Shown piece after piece: positions 35,656 through 44,194 of a stretch of 64,000 nucleotides of DNA. The notes under the pieces were generated by a model. That model was given only the letters and a program-made list of their open reading frames with translations. It was not told the DNA's origin and did not search any database. This DNA is from DAOSXA01 sp964526835 (GTDB taxonomy: Bacteria; Zixibacteria; MSB-5A5; GN15; FEB-12). Within the stretch, counting starts at the first letter, position 1, and each line of letters begins with the position of its first letter. Where the stretch lies: NCBI GenBank assembly GCA_964526835.1, contig CAZGMK010000018.1, positions 1-64,000 on the forward strand. Reading direction: 5' to 3'. The position numbers and the translations under genes were made by a program.

Positions 35656-35683
35656 TTGACATGAAATCGGCCTCGGCTATATT
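35656..35683 (+). promoter_or_regulatory. Promoter of the ATP synthase operon
   Basis: TTGACA (35656-35661), 16-base spacer, TATATT (35678-35683); predicted start near 35690, 23 bases before the first gene, with GAGG in the leader. Confidence 0.8.
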
Positions 35684-35712
35684 GCGCGCTTGATAAATGA
35701 GGGTATGATAAG

Positions 35713-35976
35713 GTGACCCTCCGTGATTCCGGCAACGACCGGAAGTCCAGCTCAGATCTTCGGACCATAGGTCTGTTGACTGCTGTCCCGGGCCTCTTGC
35801 TGGCGGCTCCGCTGATCGGCGGAGGAATCGGGTGGTGGCTGGACAGTAAGTTCGGCACCGAGCCATGGCTTCTGGTGATTGGGGTCCTAATGGGTTTGGC
35901 CTCCGGCGGAATCGAGACATATTACCTTGTTAAGAAGGCTTCGGGATCAGAGGAAGACAGCCGCCGTGAAGGATAA
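35713..35976 (+). CDS. AtpZ/AtpI-type small membrane protein (first gene of the atp operon)
   Basis: 87 residues with a GTG start. Two membrane helices separated by the family loop GGGIGWWLDSKFGTEPWLLVIG, as in AtpZ proteins that precede many atp operons and are linked to assembly or Mg2+/Ca2+ supply for the c-ring. It directly follows the promoter and overlaps the next gene by 11 bases. Confidence 0.88.
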   Translation: MTLRDSGNDRKSSSDLRTIGLLTAVPGLLLAAPLIGGGIGWWLDSKFGTEPWLLVIGVLMGLASGGIETYYLVKKASGSEEDSRREG

Positions 35977-36388
35977 TCTCGGATTCGATTTTCTCCAGCG
36001 CACCCTTAAAACATCAGGTGTCGTGATCCTTGTATTCCTGCCGTTCGGGATATACTATCTCGGATTTTACACGGCTCTGGCGGTCTTTTCCGGCGCAGTT
36101 TGGGGGATTATCAACTTCATCTTCCTGGCGGCGCTGGTCCGTAGTGTCGTCCGGCCGGATGGCGCCGATCGCCGCCGGGCATTGTGGCTGGGGTTGATCA
36201 AATTCCCCTTGCTCTACTTCGCCGGATATTGTCTTCTGATCACCCCTCTGCCGGGTTTCACACCGGGCTGGCTGCTGGCCGGTTTCTCTGTTGTGATGGC
36301 GGTCATGGTGCTTAAGGCTGTGACCCGCGTAACCCTGAAGCTGGACGCTGAAACGGGCAATAATAATCATCTGCAAGAGGCGCGTTAA
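35966..36388 (+). CDS. atpI: ATP synthase subunit I-like membrane protein (AtpI)
   Basis: 140 residues from a GTG at 35966 with AGGAAG upstream; a TTG at 35927 would give a longer, charged N terminus deep inside the previous gene. Four membrane helices (FGIYYLGFYTALAVFSG, WGIINFIFLAALV, LLYFAGYCLLIT, GWLLAGFSVVMAVMV). Such proteins assist assembly of the c-ring of Fo. Its stop overlaps the atpB start (TAATG). Confidence 0.85.
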   Translation: MKDNLGFDFLQRTLKTSGVVILVFLPFGIYYLGFYTALAVFSGAVWGIINFIFLAALVRSVVRPDGADRRRALWLGLIKFPLLYFAGYCLLITPLPGFTPGWLLAGFSVVMAVMVLKAVTRVTLKLDAETGNNNHLQEAR

Positions 36389-37251
36389 TGCTGGTATCTC
36401 TGGCGAACATGGTTGCGGTTTCCGGGGTCAAGGTGGTCCCATGGGTCTGGGGACTGGCCGCCGCGTCCGGCGGTCACGGCGATGACGGCGGCCACGGTGA
36501 CGGTCCAACCACGCACCTGCCCAGCCTGGTCTATTATCTTGAGCACTATCTGCACACGGGCTGGATGGACCACTGGATTAATGTCATCTTCGCATTCTTC
36601 GTGGCGCTGGTTCTCATTGTGATAGCTAAGATTGCCACCTCGAAATCGGAGATGATTCCCGGTAAGTTCCAGAACGGGGTCGAGATGGTTGTCGAGGGGC
36701 TCTATGATTTCTTCAGTTCCATCCTTGGCAAGGAAGCTCGTCGCTACACTCCGTTCCTGGGCACCCTGTTTGTCTACATTCTCGGTCTCAACTGGATAGG
36801 TATGGTGCCCTTGGGGCACTCGCCTTCGACCAGCCTGAACATCACCTTGTCGATGGCTCTGCTGGTTTTCTTGTATGCCCAGTGGACCGGCATGCGCCGG
36901 TTGGGCATGCTTGGTTACCTGGACCATTTGGCCGGGCAGCCGCGTGACGGCATTACGTGGGCGATGGTGCCGCTGATGTTCCCCCTGCACATCATCGGCG
37001 AGCTCGCCAAGCCAATGTCGCTGTCGTTGCGACTTTTCGGCAACATCACCGGTGAGGACACGCTGATAGCCGTCTTTGTCGGTATGGGTATCGCCATCAC
37101 GCCTTTCATAGGCGAGATTGTCGGTATCCCGCTGCAGACTCCCTTCTATTTCCTGGGGCTGCTGCTGTCGGCTGTACAGGCGCTGGTCTTCACCCTGCTG
37201 TCGACCATTTACATTCTATTGATGCTGCCTCATGAGGAGCATGAGCACTAA
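36388..37251 (+). CDS. atpB: ATP synthase Fo subunit a
   Basis: 287 residues, about six membrane helices. The essential Arg is in PMSLSLRLFGNITGED, next to the c-ring contact; FYFLGLLLSAVQALVFTLLSTIYI is the last helix. The N terminus has a His/Gly/Asp-rich stretch (SGGHGDDGGHGDG) of unknown use. The ATG overlaps the atpI stop by one base. Confidence 0.97.
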   Translation: MLVSLANMVAVSGVKVVPWVWGLAAASGGHGDDGGHGDGPTTHLPSLVYYLEHYLHTGWMDHWINVIFAFFVALVLIVIAKIATSKSEMIPGKFQNGVEMVVEGLYDFFSSILGKEARRYTPFLGTLFVYILGLNWIGMVPLGHSPSTSLNITLSMALLVFLYAQWTGMRRLGMLGYLDHLAGQPRDGITWAMVPLMFPLHIIGELAKPMSLSLRLFGNITGEDTLIAVFVGMGIAITPFIGEIVGIPLQTPFYFLGLLLSAVQALVFTLLSTIYILLMLPHEEHEH

Positions 37252-37308
37252 GATGAGAATACAAGAGCAAGTAGAAATAGGCAAAAGGAACTCTCTTAGG
37301 AGGAAATG

Positions 37309-37545
37309 ATGGAACACTTTGGCGCAATGTTGGGTCTGGCCGCTCCCCTGGGTCTGGGTCTGGCGGCTGTCGGTTCGGCTTATGGTATCGGTCGGGCGGT
37401 CGGTTCCGCCATGGAGGCCATGGGTCGTCAACCGGAAGCAGCCGGTAAGATTCAGGTTGCCATGATCATCGGTGCGGCGTTTATCGAAGCGCTGACGATT
37501 TACGTGTTCATTGCCTTCTTCGTCGCCATGGGTAAGCTCGGCTGA
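37309..37545 (+). CDS. atpE: ATP synthase Fo subunit c
   Basis: 78 residues, two helices joined by the polar loop GRQPEAAGKIQ. The ion-binding Glu is in AAFIEALTIY; the next residue is Ala, not Ser or Thr, which points to proton rather than sodium coupling. AGGAGG lies upstream; the second of two tandem ATGs (37309) has better spacing than the first (37306). Confidence 0.96.
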   Translation: MEHFGAMLGLAAPLGLGLAAVGSAYGIGRAVGSAMEAMGRQPEAAGKIQVAMIIGAAFIEALTIYVFIAFFVAMGKLG

Positions 37546-37613
37546 GAACAGTGTCGACGTGGCAGTCGGATTTCGATTTAGCGGCTGCCCTCACCCTTGA
37601 ATGAGCAGGCAAA

Positions 37614-38108
37614 ATGGACATTAATATTATTCCAGACCTGCCGCAGCTTCTTACTCATGCGGTCGGTTTCCTGATCACCCTGTGGCTTCTGAAGAAGTTC
37701 GCTTGGGGCCCGCTGCTCAACCTGATGGAGGATCGTCGTAACAAGATACGCGACGAGTTCGAGACCATCGAAAATGAGAAGATGCGGGTCGATCAGCTTA
37801 CCACCGACTACGAGAATAAGCTGAAAGACATCGACGCCGAGCGACGGGCCAAGCTGGTCGAGGCTGTAGATGAAGGCAAGAAGATTGCTGAGGAAATCAA
37901 GGCCGAGGCCCGCAACGATGCCCGGAAGACGGTCGAGAAGGCCAAGGAAGACCTCGAGCGCGATGTCGCCAAGGCCAAGGTCCAATTGAAGAATGATATG
38001 GTTGCCATAACTATCGCGGCCGCCGAGAAACTGGTCGGCGAGAGGCTCGACGATGCCAAGCACCGCGAGCTTATCGGCAACTTCATCGACAATGTCGAGA
38101 AGGCCTGA
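37614..38108 (+). CDS. atpF: ATP synthase Fo subunit b
   Basis: 164 residues: one N-terminal helix (LLTHAVGFLITLWLLKKFAWGPLL) and a long charged coiled coil (KLVEAVDEGKKIAEEIKAEA and onward) that forms the stator stalk. Ends 5 bases before atpH. Confidence 0.95.
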   Translation: MDINIIPDLPQLLTHAVGFLITLWLLKKFAWGPLLNLMEDRRNKIRDEFETIENEKMRVDQLTTDYENKLKDIDAERRAKLVEAVDEGKKIAEEIKAEARNDARKTVEKAKEDLERDVAKAKVQLKNDMVAITIAAAEKLVGERLDDAKHRELIGNFIDNVEKA

Positions 38109-38113
38109 TATCG

Positions 38114-38662
38114 ATGCTAGCCCAGGAAGTAGCCCGCAAGTATGCCCAGGGCCTGTTTCTGTCGGTCGAGGAGCGCAACCAGATCGACGCGGCGCACGAG
38201 CAGCTTCAGCAACTCGGTGATTATGTCGCCGGTGACAAAACCCTGCTGAATTTCCTGCAAGCGCCCAATGTGCTCGACGAGAACAAGCTTGCTCTGGTCC
38301 GGGACGTTTTCACCGATCGGATCGATCGGCTGTACGTCGAATTCCTGCTGGTGCTGATACGCAAGCATCGGATCGGGTATCTGCCCGAGATTATCGATGA
38401 GTTCATCCGGCTGGTGGAGGCGGCCAAGGGAATCGCCCGAGTAACGGTGATTACCGCGGTACCGATGATCGATGCCGAGCGCGACAGGCTGAAAACCAAG
38501 TTGCACGATCGCACCGATAAGACCATCGAGCTGGAGGAGAAAATAGATCCGGCCATCATAGGTGGTATGATCATCATTATGTACAATGAGATCATCGATG
38601 GTTCGATCCGCCGCGGTCTGGATTTGATTGAAGAAGGTCTGGCCAAGGTCAGGGTTCATTAG
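38114..38662 (+). CDS. atpH: ATP synthase F1 subunit delta
   Basis: 182 residues. OSCP/delta family: RKYAQGLFLSVEERNQID at the start, FLQAPNVLDENKLALVRDVF in the middle, and the C-terminal EEKIDPAIIGGMIIIMYNEIIDGSIRRGLD that meets subunit b. Joins the stator to F1. Confidence 0.95.
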   Translation: MLAQEVARKYAQGLFLSVEERNQIDAAHEQLQQLGDYVAGDKTLLNFLQAPNVLDENKLALVRDVFTDRIDRLYVEFLLVLIRKHRIGYLPEIIDEFIRLVEAAKGIARVTVITAVPMIDAERDRLKTKLHDRTDKTIELEEKIDPAIIGGMIIIMYNEIIDGSIRRGLDLIEEGLAKVRVH

Positions 38663-38901
38663 GCGCCGGCTGCAGCCTTTGAGCCTGATACTCAGACTCG
38701 TGCTTCGCGGCAGCAGACGCGCCCTGACTAAGGGCTGACAATAATAATACGGCCGTTCGGTCCTGGATTACCGCCGAGCAGGCCACCGGTTAAAACAGAT
38801 GGACGGACCGCTCCGTGGCGGCGAAAGGCCGGCCGGAGGCGACCGTGGGTTGACCGGTATGCCGGACAAAGAGTAGTGATGTCAGATACAGGAGTACGAT
38901 G
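38663..38901 (+). other. 239-base untranslated gap inside the atp operon (atpH-atpA)
   Basis: All other gaps in this operon are 70 bases or shorter. No gene is seen. There are short hairpins (ACGGA-CCGC-TCCGT) and a poor promoter-like TTGACC ... TAGTGA near the right end. It may hold an internal promoter or RNA processing site. Confidence 0.4.
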
Positions 38902-40434
38902 ATGGGTCTGAACCCCGAAGAAGTATCATCGGTCATCAAGAAAGAGCTTGAGAAGTACGAAACCAAGCTCGAGATGGAATCGGTCGGTACCGTGCTCCAG
39001 GTGGGCGATGGTATTGCCCGCATCTGGGGCCTTGAAGATGTCCAGATGTCTGAGCTGATCCAGTTCCCCAACGATGTAATGGGCCTGGTGCTCAACCTGG
39101 AGGAGGACAATGTCGGCGCCGCCATCTTCGGGCGCGACACGCTTATCCACGAAGGCGACACCGTCCGTCGTACCGGCAAGGTGGCCCAGGTTCCTGTTGG
39201 TGATGCGCTGCTGGGCCGGGTCGTTAACCCGCTGGGCGAGCCAATTGACGGCAAGGGGCCCATTGTGACCGACCGCTATCGGGTCATCGAAGGCCACGCT
39301 CCGGGCGTTATCGAACGTCAGCCGGTGAAGGAGCCGGTTCAAACCGGCCTGAAGGCGATCGACTCGATGATCCCGATCGGTCGCGGCCAGCGTGAGCTGA
39401 TTATCGGCGACCGCCAGACAGGCAAGACAACAGTCGCGATCGACACGATCCTTAACCAGAAGAACAGCGACGTCAAGTGCATCTATGTGGCCATCGGCCA
39501 GAAGGCTTCGACCGTGGCGCAAGTCGTCCAGACCCTGGAGCAGTACGGCGCCATGGAGTACACGACTGTTGTTTCGGCCAACGCCACAGACCCCGCGCCG
39601 CTGCAGTACATCGCACCCTATGCAGGCTGCGCCATGGGCGAGGAATTCATGTTCAACGGCGGTCATGCTCTGGTCATCTACGACGACCTCTCGAAGCAAG
39701 CCCAGGCCTACCGCCAACTCTCGCTGTTGCTGCGTCGTCCGCCGGGACGTGAGGCCTATCCGGGCGATATCTTCTACTGCCACTCGCGCCTGCTCGAACG
39801 GGCCGCCAAACTCTCCGATGAGAAGGGCGGTGGCAGCCTGACAGCGCTGCCGATCATTGAGACCCAGGCCGGCGACGTTTCGGCCTACATACCGACTAAC
39901 GTCATCTCCATCACGGATGGACAGATCTTCCTTGAGGGTGAGTTGTTCTTCGCCGGGGTCCGTCCGGCTATCAACGTCGGTATCTCGGTCTCGCGTGTCG
40001 GTGGCAACGCCCAGACCAAGATGATGAAGCAAGTGGCCGGTCGTCTGAAGCTCGACCTGGCCCAGTACCGCGAACTGGCGGCATTCACGCAGTTCGGATC
40101 CGATCTCGATCAGGCTACGTTGCGGCAGCTGCGCCGTGGTGAACGCATGGTCGAGCTGCTCAAGCAGGGTCTTCACGAGCCGCTGAAGGTTGAACGTCAG
40201 GTCATGATCATCTGGTGCGGGTCCAACGGCCACCTGGATGACATCCCGATTGAAGACCTGAAGCGATTCGAAGCGGATTTCCTGAACTTCTGCGATGAGA
40301 AGTATCCTGATATTCAGCACAACCTGGAGAAGGAGAAGAAGATCGCCGACGGCATCGAGGGTGAACTCAGGAAGGCGGTAGAGGCCTTCAAAGCTCAGTT
40401 CAAGAAGACTGAGAAGGAAGTCCCCGCGGCTTAG
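38902..40434 (+). CDS. atpA: ATP synthase F1 subunit alpha
   Basis: 510 residues. Walker A GDRQTGKT at residues 169-176 and the family stretch ALVIYDDLSKQAQAYRQLSLLLRRPPGREAYPGD are intact; FTQFGSDLD lies near the C-terminal domain. Non-catalytic nucleotide-binding subunit of the alpha3-beta3 ring. Of two tandem ATGs the second (38902) is better placed after AGGAG; 38899 is the alternative. Confidence 0.97.
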   Translation: MGLNPEEVSSVIKKELEKYETKLEMESVGTVLQVGDGIARIWGLEDVQMSELIQFPNDVMGLVLNLEEDNVGAAIFGRDTLIHEGDTVRRTGKVAQVPVGDALLGRVVNPLGEPIDGKGPIVTDRYRVIEGHAPGVIERQPVKEPVQTGLKAIDSMIPIGRGQRELIIGDRQTGKTTVAIDTILNQKNSDVKCIYVAIGQKASTVAQVVQTLEQYGAMEYTTVVSANATDPAPLQYIAPYAGCAMGEEFMFNGGHALVIYDDLSKQAQAYRQLSLLLRRPPGREAYPGDIFYCHSRLLERAAKLSDEKGGGSLTALPIIETQAGDVSAYIPTNVISITDGQIFLEGELFFAGVRPAINVGISVSRVGGNAQTKMMKQVAGRLKLDLAQYRELAAFTQFGSDLDQATLRQLRRGERMVELLKQGLHEPLKVERQVMIIWCGSNGHLDDIPIEDLKRFEADFLNFCDEKYPDIQHNLEKEKKIADGIEGELRKAVEAFKAQFKKTEKEVPAA

Positions 40435-40484
40435 TCCGGCGGGATAATCGGTGCGACCTCAAACCGGCGGGATAGAGTTTATCG

Positions 40485-41363
40485 ATGGCGACGCTTCGTG
40501 AAGTAAGAAAACGGATCAGGACAGTAGTCAGCACCCAGCGCATCACCAAGGCGATGGAGATGGTGGCTGCGGCCAAGTTGCGACGGGCTCAACAGCGTAT
40601 CGAACAGACTCGGCCCTACGCCGAGAAGATGGCCGAGATGCTGGGTCACCTGGCTGGCGCATCATCGGGAGAGATCTCTCATCCCTACTTCGAGGAGCGA
40701 GAGATCAAACGCCGAACACTGGTTGTGGTGACTTCCGATCGTGGCTTCTGCGGCTCGTTTAACGCCAATGTGATCCGCCAGGCGGCTCTGTGGCTGGATG
40801 GGTACAAGGATGCGGAAACCGAGCTGGTTTGTGTCGGCCGGAAGGGCCATACTTACTTCAAGCGTCGCCCCGTCGAGATTCTGGACCACTTCAACGACTG
40901 GAGCGGCTCCCTCGATTACGACCGGGCGAAAGACCTGGTCCGTCTGCTGACCAACCGCTTCGTCGAAGGTTACACCGATCACATTACACTTCTGTACACC
41001 CGCTTTATCTCGACGGCCTCATACAAGGTCACTCGTGAGGATTACCTTCCGGTTCCGCGGCCTGAAGTGCCCGGCCCCGACGAGGATCGCGCCGAGGCTT
41101 CGATGGACTATATCTTCGAGCCCAACGCCGAGCAGATATATTCGGCGCTTATGCCGGGCTACGCCACTACCAAGATGGTCACGGCCCTGGCCGACTCCTT
41201 TGCGGCCGAGCACGGCAGCCGGATGATTGCGATGAACGCCGCAACCTCGAATGCCGGCGAGATGATTGATCGGTTGACCCTTGAGTACAACAAGGCGCGT
41301 CAGGCCCAGATCACCAAGGAGCTTCTTGATGTGGTCGGCGGCGCTGAGGCTATCAAGGGCTGA
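40485..41363 (+). CDS. atpG: ATP synthase F1 subunit gamma
   Basis: 292 residues. Central rotor shaft: the N-terminal VRKRIRTVVSTQRITKAMEMVAAAKLRRAQ and C-terminal MIAMNAATSNAGEMIDRLTLEYNKARQAQITKE helices form the coiled coil, with the Rossmann-like TSDRGFCGSFNANV between. Normal length. Confidence 0.97.
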   Translation: MATLREVRKRIRTVVSTQRITKAMEMVAAAKLRRAQQRIEQTRPYAEKMAEMLGHLAGASSGEISHPYFEEREIKRRTLVVVTSDRGFCGSFNANVIRQAALWLDGYKDAETELVCVGRKGHTYFKRRPVEILDHFNDWSGSLDYDRAKDLVRLLTNRFVEGYTDHITLLYTRFISTASYKVTREDYLPVPRPEVPGPDEDRAEASMDYIFEPNAEQIYSALMPGYATTKMVTALADSFAAEHGSRMIAMNAATSNAGEMIDRLTLEYNKARQAQITKELLDVVGGAEAIKG

Positions 41364-41408
41364 TGAAACGGAAGATGATATTGTTAGCATAACCCTGGAG
41401 TTCAGTTC

Positions 41409-42815
41409 ATGGCTGAAAACATCGGAAAGGTAGTACAGGTTATCGGCGCTACGGTCGACTGCGAATTTCGCAGCGATGAGCTGCCTGATATTCTGAACGC
41501 CCTTGAGATCAAAGACAAAGAAAAGGACATCGACCTGACCGTCGAAGTCGCCATGCATATCGGCGATAACGTCGTTCGTTGTGTCGCAATGTCCTCTACC
41601 GACGGTCTGGTTCGCGGTATGCCGGTGGTTGACACCGGCAAGCCGATCGCGGTTCCGGTCGGCAAGAACTGCCTGGGGCGGGTCTTCGACCTGCTCGGAA
41701 GCCCCATCGACGGCAAGGGGGACCTTCCGATCGATGCTGTGCGTTCGCCAATCCATCGTCCCTCACCGTCTTTCGAAGAGCAGGCGACCAGTGCGGAGAT
41801 GTTCGAAACCGGCATCAAAGTTATCGATCTGCTCGAGCCCTACCTGAAGGGCGGTAAGGTTGGCATGTTCGGCGGCGCCGGCGTCGGCAAGACGGTCATC
41901 ATCCAGGAATTAATTCACAACATCGCCACCGAGCACGGCGGTTACTCCGTGTTCTGCGGTGTCGGTGAACGCACCCGCGAGGGCAACGACCTCTATCTGG
42001 AAATGACCGAGTCGGGCGTCATCGAACGTACCGCGATGGTCTTCGGCCAGATGAACGAGCCGCCCGGCGCACGTCTTCGAGTCGGCCTCGCCGGACTGAC
42101 CATGGCCGAGCACTTCCGCGATGAAGACCACATGGATACACTGATCTTCATCGATAATATCTTCCGTTTTGTCCAGGCCGGCTCCGAGGTCTCGGCGCTT
42201 CTCGGTCGGATGCCTTCGGCGGTAGGTTACCAGCCGACTCTGGGCACCGAGATGGGAGCGCTGCAGGAGCGAATTACCTCGACTCGCGCCGGTTCGATCA
42301 CCTCGGTTCAGGCCATCTATGTACCGGCCGACGACCTGACCGACCCCGCCCCGGCGACTACCTTCGCCCACCTCGACGCTACTACGGTGCTGTCACGGCA
42401 GATTGCCGAATTGGGTCTCTATCCGGCGGTCGATCCACTGGATTCGACGTCCCGAATCCTCGATCCCAACATAGTGGGCGAGGAGCACTACAACGTCGCT
42501 CGGCAGGTTCAGGTGATCCTGCAGCGGCTCAAGGATTTGCAGGATATCATCGCAATTCTGGGTATGGACGAGCTCTCTGAAGAGGACAAGCTGACAGTAC
42601 AGCGAGCCCGCAAGATACAGCGCTTCCTGTCGCAGCCGTTCTTCGTGGCCGAGGCCTTCACCGGTCGACCCGGGGTATATGTTAAGGTTGAGGACACTGT
42701 CAAGGGCTTCAAGATGATCGTCGACGGTGAACTTGATCACATCCGTGAGCAACACTTCTATATGGCCGGTTCAATCGATGAAGTCCTGCAAAGGCACGAG
42801 GAAGACAAGGAATAA
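41409..42815 (+). CDS. atpD: ATP synthase F1 subunit beta
   Basis: 468 residues. Catalytic subunit: Walker A GGAGVGKT at residues 155-162, GVGERTREGNDLYLEM, MNEPPGARLRVGL, and the signature PAVDPLDSTSR. RBS TGGAG precedes the ATG. All usual catalytic marks are present. Confidence 0.98.
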   Translation: MAENIGKVVQVIGATVDCEFRSDELPDILNALEIKDKEKDIDLTVEVAMHIGDNVVRCVAMSSTDGLVRGMPVVDTGKPIAVPVGKNCLGRVFDLLGSPIDGKGDLPIDAVRSPIHRPSPSFEEQATSAEMFETGIKVIDLLEPYLKGGKVGMFGGAGVGKTVIIQELIHNIATEHGGYSVFCGVGERTREGNDLYLEMTESGVIERTAMVFGQMNEPPGARLRVGLAGLTMAEHFRDEDHMDTLIFIDNIFRFVQAGSEVSALLGRMPSAVGYQPTLGTEMGALQERITSTRAGSITSVQAIYVPADDLTDPAPATTFAHLDATTVLSRQIAELGLYPAVDPLDSTSRILDPNIVGEEHYNVARQVQVILQRLKDLQDIIAILGMDELSEEDKLTVQRARKIQRFLSQPFFVAEAFTGRPGVYVKVEDTVKGFKMIVDGELDHIREQHFYMAGSIDEVLQRHEEDKE

Positions 42816-42818
42816 GGC

Positions 42819-43232
42819 GTGTTTAAGCTATCGATCGTCACTCCCGAGAAAGTGGCTTACGAAGATCAGGTCAAGTCGCTGGTGGTGCCCGGTTCGGAAG
42901 GGTATCTGGGTATTCTGTCCAATCATGCACCATTGATTACGGCTATGCAGCCCGGCAAGATCGTGATAACCGAGGCCGACGATGATATCGAGATTCTGGC
43001 CGTATCCGGGGGCTTTCTTGAGGTTTCCGGAAATGTCGCAACGATACTGGCCGACGCCGTCGAGCGAACCGACCAGATAGATATTGATCGGGCCCAGGCA
43101 TCATACGATCGTCACCGGAATCGGCTGTTGTCGTTTGGCCGCGGCGAGGACACCGACATCGACCTGCCTGCGGTCCGACAGGCCGTTGAGCGCGCGAGAA
43201 ACCGGATCAGAATCTATAAGGAAACCCACTGA
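42819..43232 (+). CDS. atpC: ATP synthase F1 subunit epsilon
   Basis: 137 residues with a GTG start 3 bases after atpD. Beta-sandwich core (KLSIVTPEKVAYEDQVKSLVVPGSEGYLGILSNHAPLITAM, GGFLEVSGNVATILADAVE) and a two-helix C-terminal part that can inhibit ATP hydrolysis. Last gene of the operon, followed by a strong terminator. Confidence 0.95.
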   Translation: MFKLSIVTPEKVAYEDQVKSLVVPGSEGYLGILSNHAPLITAMQPGKIVITEADDDIEILAVSGGFLEVSGNVATILADAVERTDQIDIDRAQASYDRHRNRLLSFGRGEDTDIDLPAVRQAVERARNRIRIYKETH

Positions 43233-43256
43233 TCGTAACTAAGATTGTGTCCTCAT

Positions 43257-43287
43257 GACCGGCGTGGGTATCCCGCGCCGGTCTTTT
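43257..43287 (+). terminator. Rho-independent terminator of the atp operon
   Basis: GACCGGCGTGGG and CCCGCGCCGGTC pair over 12 bp (one G-T) around a three-base loop and are followed by TTTT, 25 bases after the atpC stop. Confidence 0.9.
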
Positions 43288-43378
43288 GACGGTGCAAAAG
43301 AGGACCGTATCTCTCCACGGTCTTGCAAGGAATAACATAACCCGTTGTCGGGCATTGATTTTACGGTCTCGTTTATCC

Positions 43379-43407
43379 TTGACTTTTTCATGGATGGGGA
43401 CTAAACT
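43379..43407 (+). promoter_or_regulatory. Promoter of the DUF177-rpmF-plsX-fab operon, almost leaderless
   Basis: TTGACT (43379-43384), 17-base spacer, TAAACT (43402-43407). Transcription would start near 43414, only about two bases before the ATG at 43416. Confidence 0.55.
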
Positions 43408-43415
43408 GCGGGGTT

Positions 43416-43943
43416 ATGATTCTAGATTTGCGCCAGTTGGAAGAGTTTCCCGCGCGCAGGACGATTGAAGCCGACCCGGAAAAGTTTTCTCTGATTTACG
43501 ATGGGGTCCAGCACGTAAAACAGCTTAGTGTGGACCTGCAGATTCAGAGACCCGGTGAGGAGTTCTATTGTCGCGGCACGGTTACTGCAGTGGTCGAACT
43601 TGAATGCGCCAGATGCCTGGCAGTTTTTGAAGCCCGGCTGACAAACGATATCGATTTCTTCGTTGGTCCGGAGCGGCTGCAGGAGGATGACGATAGCGTC
43701 GTTGAGGACGACGAGGATCATGCCTGGTTGCAGGGCGATAGTCTCCAGGCGGATATTGGCGAAATCGTACGCCAGGCGGTTATCCTTGCCGTGGACCTCA
43801 AGCCGCTGTGTGACGAGCGCTGCCGGGGCCTTTGCGCGCAGTGTGGCTGCAATCTGAACGAACGGGTATGTGATTGCAGGATCGAACGGATCGATCCGCG
43901 CTGGGAAGCGTTGAAGAAACTGAAAGAACAACAGAACGACTAA
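43416..43943 (+). CDS. DUF177 / YceD-type protein
   Basis: 175 residues. The family's conserved Cys pairs are present (LECARCLAVFEA and CDERCRGLCAQCGCNLN). YceD proteins nearly always precede rpmF, as here (22 bases), and are linked to 23S rRNA accumulation and ribosome assembly. First gene of the ribosomal/fatty-acid cluster. Confidence 0.9.
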   Translation: MILDLRQLEEFPARRTIEADPEKFSLIYDGVQHVKQLSVDLQIQRPGEEFYCRGTVTAVVELECARCLAVFEARLTNDIDFFVGPERLQEDDDSVVEDDEDHAWLQGDSLQADIGEIVRQAVILAVDLKPLCDERCRGLCAQCGCNLNERVCDCRIERIDPRWEALKKLKEQQND

Positions 43944-43964
43944 CGGTTACGAAGGAACGAAGCG

Positions 43965-44150
43965 ATGGCCCACCCTAAACGCCGCCATTCTCGCGCTCGC
44001 GGGCGCAAACGGCGCACTAACTGGAAAATACAGCTACCGAATGTAGTTGAATGTCAGCACTGCCATCAGTCGCGCCTGCCCCATCATGTCTGCCCGAACT
44101 GCGGTTACTATGATGGACGGAAGGTGTTGGATATACGCGAAGGGGCATAA
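43965..44150 (+). CDS. rpmF: Ribosomal protein bL32
   Basis: 61 residues. Zinc-ribbon form of bL32: Cys30, Cys33, Cys43 and Cys46 in VECQHC and HVCPNCGYYDG. Opening MAHPKRRHSRARGRKRRTNW is a normal basic N terminus. AAGGA lies 8 bases before the ATG. Confidence 0.97.
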   Translation: MAHPKRRHSRARGRKRRTNWKIQLPNVVECQHCHQSRLPHHVCPNCGYYDGRKVLDIREGA

Positions 44151-44194
44151 TCTGAGGAACTCCGGGACGGCTTGGTAGTTACCACCAGGGATCG

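Larger units (their letters stand above)
35365..35712. other. 348-base gap before the atp operon: CRP-type site and promoter
   Basis: The half nearest the receiver gene shows nothing I can identify. The AT-rich right-hand part holds the CRP-type site (35612-35627) and the atp promoter (35656-35683). Confidence 0.7.

Noticed and set aside
38926..40320. Open frame of 464 codons opposite atpA
   Set aside because: Antisense to a highly conserved gene; the residue pattern mirrors the atpA codons and has no ribosome site or family motif.
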